Shown here: in pieces, positions 55,763-64,000 of the stretch
How the letters are laid out: each line of letters opens with the position of its first letter
How positions within the stretch are numbered: position 1 is the stretch's first letter
Assembly (NCBI RefSeq): GCF_036246005.1
Contig: NZ_CP109171.1
Coordinates: 3,274,001-3,338,000, forward strand
Origin: Streptomyces sp. NBC_01723
GTDB taxonomy: Bacteria > Actinomycetota > Actinomycetes > Streptomycetales > Streptomycetaceae
DNA length: 64,000 bases
Reading direction: 5' to 3'
The notes under the pieces: generated by a model
Database searches by the model: none
Seen by the model: only the letters and a program-made list of their open reading frames with translations
Told to the model about the DNA's origin: nothing
Program-made: the position numbers and the translations under genes

Positions 55763-57601
55763 TCAGCCGCTCGTGCCGAACCCGATCGCCAGGTACTCCT
55801 TCTCGTCCGCGCTGGTCGGCTCACTTGCGAACACCTGCGACATGTACAGGTGCCCCTGCGAGTAGAGGATCTCGGAGTAGTCCGGCGACATGCTGGACTC
55901 CACGTCCCGCACCGCGTCGGTGGCCGGGTTCTCCAGCAGCGTGGTCTGCTTGAACGACCCGCCGTCGATGCTGACGATCTGACCGCCCTTGTCGTACGGC
56001 GGCCGCTTGTAGGCGATCACGTTGCCGCCGTCCATGCGCAGCGGAGTGATCGTGTAGTCCTCGCCGGCGTCCGCCCGCTGCCCCGTCTGCTTCCCCGTGG
56101 CCAGGTCGAAGGCGACGACCTCGTTGGTCCGGCTGTAGGACTCTCCGCTGCCCTCGTGCTCCTCGGTCGGGATGTAGAGCCGGTTCGCACCGACCGCGAG
56201 CCCCGTGCAGTTCTCGATCTTGGTGATCGTGTCGCAGCGGGCCGCGAACTGCTCGCCGGGGACCGAGATGCGGGTGAGCAGCTTGCCGGTCTTGTTGTCG
56301 ATCGAGAAGAAGTCCGAGATGCCGCTGCCGTCGCCGGCGGAGTCACCGACGTCGGCGGCCACGACCAGCGGGTCCGTGGACACGACGCCCGCGTACTCGA
56401 TGCCCTTGGCCATCTTGTACTCGGAGATCACCTTCCCGCTCTTCGGGTCGATGCTCTGGATGTTCAGCTGCCGGGCGTCGTACGAGCCGCACTTGCGCAC
56501 CGCGACCAGCTTGTCGCCGCCGCCGTACCCGGCGTCGTAGCAGGAGTCGGTCGCCTTCGGGGACCAGAGGACCTCGCCCTTGGCGATGTCGAAGCCGACG
56601 CCGCCCTCGGTGCTGCCGGCCGCGACGGTGTCGCCGCTGATCGTGACGTTGCTGAAGTTGATCGGCTGGTCACCGGCGGTCTTCGTCCACAGCTTCTTCC
56701 CGGCGTCCAGGTCGAGGACGGCGACCTGGGTGCAGCCGTGCGAGGGCTCGGCCTTGGTCGGCATGGCGGGCTGGTGGATGACGACCGTCTTGTTGTCGTC
56801 GGTGACGTGCTGGCTGGCCGCGCAGACGGGACCGGCGAGCTTGATCGACCACTGCTTGCTGCCCTTGTCGGGGTCGTACCCGACGACCTCGGCGATGCCG
56901 CTCTTGGCGTACACCTTGTCGGTGAGCCAGGACCCGGAGACGACGACGCTGCTGTCGTCCTTGCTCACCGCGGGCGCCGGGACCTGGAAGAGCACCTTGG
57001 CGGCGGGGTCGGAGGGGACCTTCTCCGTGCCGGCGGAGGACTCGCCGCCCTCGCCGCCCTTCTCGTCGGTGCCGCCCTTGCCACCGGTGCCCCCGCTGGA
57101 ACTGGCGGTGTCGTCCTTGCCGCCGTCGTCGGAGGACTTGGCGTACCAGACCCCGCCGCCGATGATCAGCGCGATCGCGACGACGGCCGACACGATGATC
57201 GCCAGCTGCGCGTTGATCTTCCGGCCGCCGCCCGGCCCGCCGGGCTGGGGCTGCATCGGCACGGTCGCCTGCGGATAGCCGTACTGCGGCTGCCCGGGCT
57301 GACCCGGCTGCCCGTACACCGGCGTCGGCTGCCCGTACGGCCCCGGCTGCCCGGGCTGCTGACCGGGGTAGCCGTACCCCGGCTGGGGCTGCGGCGGAGT
57401 CTGCGGATACCCGTACCCCGGCTGCTGCGGCGGCGGTCCCGCCGGCGGAGTGGGCGGAGCCGCGGGCGCCTGCGGCGGGGTCTGCGGCGGCGTCTGCGGG
57501 TAGCCGTACCCCGGCTCGGGAGCCTTCCCGAAGTTGGGCGGGCCTCCCGAAGGCGGCGTGGGCGGCTGGTTGGGCGGCGGCGGGGGCGGCGGCTGGCTCA
57601 T
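55763..57601 (-). CDS. Membrane-anchored PQQ-type beta-propeller protein, copy 1
   Basis: A 612-residue protein: proline/tyrosine/glutamine-rich cytoplasmic N-terminus (residues 1-130, YGYP repeats), one transmembrane helix (INAQLAIIVSAVVAIALIIGG), a Ser/Gly-rich tether, then an extracytoplasmic PQQ-like (BamB-type) propeller with WSIKLAGPV, DAGKKLWTKTAGDQP and GKVISEY blades. No PQQ ligands are visible; the propeller probably binds protein or sugar. Paralogous to the next gene upstream, with which it shares architecture and paired cysteines. Confidence 0.85.
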   Translation of the reverse strand: MSQPPPPPPPNQPPTPPSGGPPNFGKAPEPGYGYPQTPPQTPPQAPAAPPTPPAGPPPQQPGYGYPQTPPQPQPGYGYPGQQPGQPGPYGQPTPVYGQPGQPGQPQYGYPQATVPMQPQPGGPGGGRKINAQLAIIVSAVVAIALIIGGGVWYAKSSDDGGKDDTASSSGGTGGKGGTDEKGGEGGESSAGTEKVPSDPAAKVLFQVPAPAVSKDDSSVVVSGSWLTDKVYAKSGIAEVVGYDPDKGSKQWSIKLAGPVCAASQHVTDDNKTVVIHQPAMPTKAEPSHGCTQVAVLDLDAGKKLWTKTAGDQPINFSNVTISGDTVAAGSTEGGVGFDIAKGEVLWSPKATDSCYDAGYGGGDKLVAVRKCGSYDARQLNIQSIDPKSGKVISEYKMAKGIEYAGVVSTDPLVVAADVGDSAGDGSGISDFFSIDNKTGKLLTRISVPGEQFAARCDTITKIENCTGLAVGANRLYIPTEEHEGSGESYSRTNEVVAFDLATGKQTGQRADAGEDYTITPLRMDGGNVIAYKRPPYDKGGQIVSIDGGSFKQTTLLENPATDAVRDVESSMSPDYSEILYSQGHLYMSQVFASEPTSADEKEYLAIGFGTSG

Positions 57602-57664
57602 GGCGTGACTACCTCGGGGAAGCGGGGACGACGGGGAAAGAGTCGGAGAGAGCGGCGAAGAAGG

Positions 57665-59452
57665 TCACTTGCCGTAGGCGAGCATCAACTTCTCCTTCGA
57701 CTCGTCGTTTCCGGTCAGGCGGGTGGTGGAGATGTAGAACCGCCCGTCGACCCAGTCGATGTCCTTGGAGTAGAAGCTGTTCTCGATGTCCGCGACGCCC
57801 TGCGGGTTCTGCAGCAGCTTGGCCGGCGCGTGGGCGCTGCCGCCGGTCGGGATGGCGACGACCTGGCCGCCCGCGTCGTAGGACGGCTGGACGTACGCGA
57901 CGAGCTGGTCGCCCTCGACCTTCAGCGGCATCATCGACTCGTCCGCGGGGGACTTCGTCCGCCACTTCTCCTTGCCGGTGGCGAGGTTGATCGCGACGAT
58001 CTCGTTGGCGCCGCTGGTCGCCTCGGTGGGCAGGTAGAGGGTGTTGTCGGCGACCGCGACGCCGGAGCAGCCCTGGAGGTCGCGCTCGAGGATGGCCCAG
58101 CCGCACTCGGGGGCGAAGTCCTCGTCGACGCCGACCTGTTCGACGACCTTGCCGCCGGAGGTGAAGGTGGAGATGTTCCAGACCTTCTTGTCCTCGTTGG
58201 TGGCGTAGACGACCAGCGGGTCGACGGAGTAGGCGCGGGCGACCCGCCAGCCCTTGTCGTACTTGTAGGTCCACAGGACCTTGCCGGTCTTCGGGTCGAG
58301 TCCCTGGACCTCGTCGTGCTCGTTGTTGCCGCCGGCGCCGCAGGAGGCGACCTGGACGAGCTTCTTCGCGCTGCCGGCGAACCCGGCGGGGAAGCAGGCG
58401 TCGCCGTACCGCTTCTTGTCGTACAGCTTCTTGCCGCTGGTGACGTCGTAGGCGGTGCCGGACTGGGAGCGGCCGACCATCAGCGTGGTGCCGCTGACGG
58501 AGAGTTCGACGGAGAGCGTGGAGTCGAACAGCTCGCCGTCGGCGACCTCCTCCGTCCAGCCCTTCGCGCCGGTGGCGAGGTCGATCTCCTGGAGCTTGTT
58601 GCACTTGGCGCGGTCGCTGGAGCCGCTCATGTAGGCGACGATGATCTTGTCGTCGGCCGTCTTCTCCGGGGTGACCGCGCAGATCTTCTCCGGGAAGGCG
58701 ATCGGGTCCCAGGTGGGCTTGCCGTCGCCGACGTTGTAGGCGAAGACCTGCTTGTACGCCGCCTTCACCGCGGTCTTGTCGGTGATCCACATGCCGTTGG
58801 CGTCGGCGCCGGAACCGGGGGCGTCGGGCGCCTCCTTGTACCAGAGCACCTTGGACTCGCCGGCCTGGCGGCCCTCGTTGAGGTTGTCGGGGTCCTCGCC
58901 GCCGTCACCGCTGCCGTCGCCGGGGTTGACCGGGGCGCCGCCGCCGGAGCCGGAGGGCTTCGGGTCGTCGCTCTTGCCGGCCACCGGCTTCTTGTCCTTG
59001 TCGTCGCCGCTGTTGGCGGTCACCGCCCACACGCTGCCGCCGATGACCAGCAGGGCCGCGACCGCGGCGCCGACGACGAGGGCGGGCTTGCCCTTGAAGG
59101 GGTTGCGGGAGCCGGGGCCGCCGGGCGGCGGGGTGCCGGGGCCGCCCGGGTACTGCGGCTGCGGGTAGCCGTAGCCGGGCTGCTGGCCGTACGGTCCGGG
59201 CTGCTGGGGCTGGGCGTAGGGGCCGGAGTTGTACGGTCCGGGCTGCCCGTACGGTCCCGGCTGGCCGGGCTGCTGCTGCGGGTAGCCGTACCCCGGCTGG
59301 GGCGGCGGGCCGGACGGCGGGCCCTGCGGGGGCGGCGGCGTCTGGGGCGGGCCCTGCGGCGGCGGGGTCGGTGCCCCGAAGCCTCCCGGCGGTGGGTCCT
59401 GCGGTGCTCCGAAGCCACCCGACTGCGGCGGCTGGTTGGGCGGCTGGCTCAT
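57665..59452 (-). CDS. Membrane-anchored PQQ-type beta-propeller protein, copy 2
   Basis: A 595-residue paralogue of the downstream gene: Pro/Gly/Gln-rich cytoplasmic region with repeated GPYGQ and GYGYPQ units, transmembrane helix (ALVVGAAVAALLVIGGSVWAV), then a BamB-like propeller (KVLWTYKYDKGW, GKEKWRTKSPADES). The two genes are in tandem, 63 bases apart, and arose by duplication. The start 59452 lies upstream of the proline-rich domain with GGGGG as ribosome site. Confidence 0.85.
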   Translation of the reverse strand: MSQPPNQPPQSGGFGAPQDPPPGGFGAPTPPPQGPPQTPPPPQGPPSGPPPQPGYGYPQQQPGQPGPYGQPGPYNSGPYAQPQQPGPYGQQPGYGYPQPQYPGGPGTPPPGGPGSRNPFKGKPALVVGAAVAALLVIGGSVWAVTANSGDDKDKKPVAGKSDDPKPSGSGGGAPVNPGDGSGDGGEDPDNLNEGRQAGESKVLWYKEAPDAPGSGADANGMWITDKTAVKAAYKQVFAYNVGDGKPTWDPIAFPEKICAVTPEKTADDKIIVAYMSGSSDRAKCNKLQEIDLATGAKGWTEEVADGELFDSTLSVELSVSGTTLMVGRSQSGTAYDVTSGKKLYDKKRYGDACFPAGFAGSAKKLVQVASCGAGGNNEHDEVQGLDPKTGKVLWTYKYDKGWRVARAYSVDPLVVYATNEDKKVWNISTFTSGGKVVEQVGVDEDFAPECGWAILERDLQGCSGVAVADNTLYLPTEATSGANEIVAINLATGKEKWRTKSPADESMMPLKVEGDQLVAYVQPSYDAGGQVVAIPTGGSAHAPAKLLQNPQGVADIENSFYSKDIDWVDGRFYISTTRLTGNDESKEKLMLAYGK

Positions 59453-59726
59453 CAGCGCGTTCCCCCTTATGACTCACTGATTTTTAGCCACGACCCGGGG
59501 TACGCGCTGCCCCCGCGGTCGTCTCAGGCGATCGTCCGGACTGTCGCGGACAGTCCTCCGAGACACTCCTCGGACGGCCTTTCTATCACCCGCGGCCGAC
59601 AGCCCACCGGGCCGCGTCCACCCCTGTTCCCAAGGGAGAACCGGCCCGTGATGCCACTGTTACGCACCTTCACGCCCTCTTCACGCCACCCGCGCCCCCT
59701 ACGCGCAGGGCTCCGGGGGCCAAGGG

Positions 59727-61541
<1,815 letters not shown>

Positions 61542-61697
61542 TTCTCTCCTGCCTGGGGGATCGATCAGCCTTCCAGCGTAGGCCCTCCGGGGGGTGGGGT
61601 GACGCGGGCGGGGGTGGTCACTCTTTGTGGTGACCTCTGTCGGACTGCCCGGCTACCGTAGAAGGCAGGCAGCAGGATCCCGTCCATGGGAGGAACC

Positions 61698-62294
61698 ATG
61701 ACCGCCGAGTCAGTAGAGCACCGCCGCCAGCAGTGGCCGGTGCCCCCCGTGGACGGCTACACCGTGGACGACCTGTTCACCCTGCCGGATCTCCCGCCGC
61801 ACACCCAGTTGATCGACGGGAGCCTTGTTTTCGTGAGTCCGCAGCGCCGTTTCCACGCGAACGTGATCGACCTGCTGGTCTGGGGACTGCGTGCCGGCTT
61901 GCCCGCCGAGTTCAAGGTCAGCCGGGAGATGACCACCATCCTCGATCAGCGCAATGGCCCGGAGCCCGACGTCAGCGTCATCCGTGCCGAGGCAGTCACC
62001 GGGCCGACGCAGACGAGCTATCGGGCCGAGGACGTCCTCCTCGCCGTCGAGGTCGTCTCGCCGGACTCCGAGTCCCGCGACCGAACGACCAAGCCGCAGA
62101 AGTACGCCGCTGCGGGCATCCCGAACTTCTGGCGAGTCGAGCAAGGTGGTACCAACGGCAGGCCGGTCGTCCACGTCTACGAACTCGACCCGATGACCGA
62201 CGCGTATGTACACATGGGCATCCACCGGGACCGGATCAAGGTCGAGAAGCCTTATGTCATCGACATCGACCTGACCGCCATCGACGAACTCTGA
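61698..62294 (+). CDS. Uma2 family (DUF820) nuclease-fold protein
   Basis: A 198-residue restriction-endonuclease-like protein with the Uma2 pattern: DDLFTLPDLPPHTQLIDGSLVF, GPEPDVSVIRAEA with the D-x-V, VLLAVEVVSPDSESRDRTTKPQKYAAAGIPNFWRVE (E and K catalytic residues). ATG 61698 with GGAGGAA was chosen over ATG 61686. Such proteins are common in actinobacteria, with unknown targets. Lies convergent to ispE. Confidence 0.92.
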   Translation: MTAESVEHRRQQWPVPPVDGYTVDDLFTLPDLPPHTQLIDGSLVFVSPQRRFHANVIDLLVWGLRAGLPAEFKVSREMTTILDQRNGPEPDVSVIRAEAVTGPTQTSYRAEDVLLAVEVVSPDSESRDRTTKPQKYAAAGIPNFWRVEQGGTNGRPVVHVYELDPMTDAYVHMGIHRDRIKVEKPYVIDIDLTAIDEL

Positions 62295-62304
62295 GCCGGG
62301 TCGC

Positions 62305-63198
62305 TCACACCACCGTCGCCCCCGCCACCGCCCCCACCGCCGTACGCACGTCACGGCAGGTGCCCGACGCCCGCAGCACGCCGGCGATGTCGGACGCGGA
62401 GCCGGCGTCCGGGGCGAGGAAGGCTGTGGTCGGGCCCGAGCCCGAGACCATTGCCGCCAGAGCGCCCGCTGCCCGTCCCGCGGCGAGGGTGTCGGACAAC
62501 TCGGGGAAGAGGGAGAGCGCGGCCGGCTGAAGGTCGTTCGAGACGGCCACGGCGAGCGCCGTGGAGTCGCCCTTCGCGAGGGCGTCCAGGACCGCCTGGT
62601 CGGCGACCGGTGCCGGGATGTCGCCCTCCGCCAGCCGGTCGAACTCGCGGAACACGGCCGGCGTCGACAGTCCCCGCCCGGCCAGCGCGAACACCCAGTG
62701 GAACTCGCCGCCGACCTCCAGCCCGGTCAGCTTCTCGCCCCGCCCGGTGCCCAGCGCCGCCCCGCCGACCAGGCTGAACGGCACGTCGCTGCCCAGCTCG
62801 GCGCAGATGGCGAGCAGTTCGTCGCGGGAGGCGCCGGTGCCCCACAGGGCGTCGCAGGCGAGCAGGGCGGCCGCGCCGTCCGCGCTGCCGCCCGCCATGC
62901 CGCCGGCGACGGGGATGTCCTTGGCGATGTGCAGGTGCACGTCGGGTGCGCGGCCGTACCGCTCGGCGAGGGCCAGCGCGGCGCGGGCGGCCAGGTTGGT
63001 GCGGTCCAGGGGCACCTCGCCGGCGTCGGGGCCCTCGCAGGTGACGCGGAGCCCGCCGGCGTCCGGGACCGCGGTGACCTCGTCGTAGAGGGAGACGGCG
63101 AGGAAGACGTTGGCGAGGTCGTGGAAGCCGTCGGGGCGGGCGGCGCCGACCGCGAGCTGGACGTTGACCTTGGCGGGGACGCGGACCGTCACGCTCAC
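62305..63198 (-). CDS. ispE: 4-diphosphocytidyl-2-C-methyl-D-erythritol kinase
   Basis: A 297-residue GHMP kinase of the MEP isoprenoid pathway. PAKVNVQLAVG at 8-18, DIPVAGGMAGGSADGAAALLACD as ATP loop, and the C-terminal AMVSGSGPTTAFL. GTG 63198 is the start. Seven bases separate it from rsmA, so the two are co-transcribed, as in many Gram-positives. Confidence 0.97.
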   Translation of the reverse strand: MSVTVRVPAKVNVQLAVGAARPDGFHDLANVFLAVSLYDEVTAVPDAGGLRVTCEGPDAGEVPLDRTNLAARAALALAERYGRAPDVHLHIAKDIPVAGGMAGGSADGAAALLACDALWGTGASRDELLAICAELGSDVPFSLVGGAALGTGRGEKLTGLEVGGEFHWVFALAGRGLSTPAVFREFDRLAEGDIPAPVADQAVLDALAKGDSTALAVAVSNDLQPAALSLFPELSDTLAAGRAAGALAAMVSGSGPTTAFLAPDAGSASDIAGVLRASGTCRDVRTAVGAVAGATVV

Positions 63199-63205
63199 TT
63201 GCTCG

Positions 63206-64000
63206 TCACTCCTTGTGTTCGGCGATACGCGCGAACTCTTCCACGGTCAGCGCCTCTCCGCGCGCCTGCGGCGACACGCCCGCGGCGACGAGCGCGGCCT
63301 CGGCGGCCGCGGCGGACCCCGCCCATCCGGCGAGGGCGGCCCGCAGCGTCTTGCGGCGCTGGGCGAAGGCGGCGTCGACCACGGCGAAGACCTCGCGCTT
63401 GGAGGCGGTGGTCTTCAGCGGCTCGGTCCGCCGGACGAGTGAGACCAGCCCGCTGTCCACGTTCGGTGCGGGCCAGAAGACGCTGCGGCCGATGGCGCCG
63501 GCCCGGCGGACCTCGGCGTACCAGTTGGCCTTCACGGACGGCACTCCGTACACCTTGTTGCCGGGCCCGGCGGCGAGGCGGTCGGCGACCTCGGCCTGGA
63601 CCATGACGAGGGTGCGCTCGATGGTCGGGAAGGTGTCGAGCATGTGGAGGAGGACGGGCACGGCCACGTTGTACGGCAGGTTGGCGACCAGCGCGGTCGG
63701 GGCGGGGCCCGGCAGCTCGGTCACGTGCATGGCGTCGGAGTGGACGAGCGCGAACCGGTCGGCGCGCTCCGGCATGCGGGCGGCGACGGTGGCGGGCAGG
63801 GCGCCGGCGAGTACGTCGTCGATCTCGACGGCGGTGACCCGGTCGGCGGCCTCCAGCAGGGCCAGGGTGAGCGAGCCGAGACCCGGTCCCACCTCGACCA
63901 CCACGTCGTCGGGGCGGACCTCGGCGGTGCGGACGATACGGCGGACGGTGTTGGCGTCGATGACGAAGTTCTGGCCGCGCTGCTTGGTGGGGCGCACGCC
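63206..64000 (-). CDS. rsmA: 16S rRNA dimethyladenosine transferase, 5' end outside window
   Basis: The last 264 or so residues of RsmA/KsgA, which dimethylates A1518 and A1519 of 16S rRNA. Visible: [22 protein letters not shown], the SAM motif [19 protein letters not shown], the catalytic [14 protein letters not shown] and the C-terminal helical domain. The GTG at 63997 is internal in the conserved N-terminus, so the gene continues beyond the window. Co-transcribed with ispE. Confidence 0.97.
   Translation of the reverse strand, partial: GVRPTKQRGQNFVIDANTVRRIVRTAEVRPDDVVVEVGPGLGSLTLALLEAADRVTAVEIDDVLAGALPATVAARMPERADRFALVHSDAMHVTELPGPAPTALVANLPYNVAVPVLLHMLDTFPTIERTLVMVQAEVADRLAAGPGNKVYGVPSVKANWYAEVRRAGAIGRSVFWPAPNVDSGLVSLVRRTEPLKTTASKREVFAVVDAAFAQRRKTLRAALAGWAGSAAAAEAALVAAGVSPQARGEALTVEEFARIAEHKE

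Overview
The window is chromosomal DNA of a Streptomyces-like actinomycete. GC content is very high with strong third-position GC, many starts are GTG, neighbouring genes often overlap by ATGA or GTGA, and the order mfd ... glmU-prs-rplY-pth-ppc-desaturase-tam/tamR-gal operon-ispE-rsmA is, as I remember it, that of the Streptomyces coelicolor SCO3109 to SCO3149 neighbourhood. Calls rest on reading translated motifs, gene order and start contexts by eye; no database search was run.

Left edge (1-4.4 kb): an accessory patch. It holds the tail of a Tn554-like transposition module (tyrosine recombinase, cut by the window edge, and a TnpC-like coiled-coil protein), a possible phosphotransferase remnant, a methyltransferase, an intact secreted HNH-nuclease lipoprotein, and a truncated second copy of that lipoprotein gene at the junction with core DNA. 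Core DNA then runs through mfd, an ABC exporter pair, a DUF485/solute-symporter pair and a coiled-coil protein. At 15.3-20.4 kb lies a compact group of genes that read as polymorphic-toxin and SUKH-immunity domains, several fused in one chain.

Centre (20-36 kb): an orphan histidine kinase, an HTH/homing-endonuclease-like gene abutting tRNA-Gln(TTG), then glmU, prs, rplY and pth, ppc, a fatty-acid desaturase with a TetR regulator, a CoA-transferase, the divergent tam/tamR pair with its palindromic operator, a LuxR-type response regulator and an acetyltransferase. At 37-38 kb an IS481-family element sits exactly in the shared CTAG stop codons of two convergent genes. The galT-galE-galK operon and a divergent sugar symporter follow.

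Most interesting region (45.3-54.6 kb): a small orphan gene cluster between the galactose genes and the conserved ispE/rsmA block. It encodes both subunits of a B12-dependent glutamate-mutase-like enzyme, a cytoplasmic AapJ-like amino-acid-binding protein without a signal peptide, an EamA exporter, an aspartate-semialdehyde dehydrogenase and an aspartate kinase (both secondary copies in type), a clavaminate-synthase-like Fe/2-oxoglutarate oxygenase (frameshifted at a C7 run), a nitroreductase-like flavoprotein, a LysR regulator and a 67-residue membrane peptide. Three promoters in it share one long motif: a 15-bp LysR-type palindrome, a -35 TGGACC and a -10 TAGCTT or TAGTTT, with identical 63-bp spacing from palindrome centre to -10. 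This makes the cluster a single LysR regulon, probably making and exporting an amino acid derived from glutamate via 3-methylaspartate. Right edge: a pseudo-receiver LuxR protein, two tandem PQQ-type beta-propeller proteins, an ABC-F ATPase, a Uma2 nuclease-fold protein, ispE and rsmA (cut by the window end).
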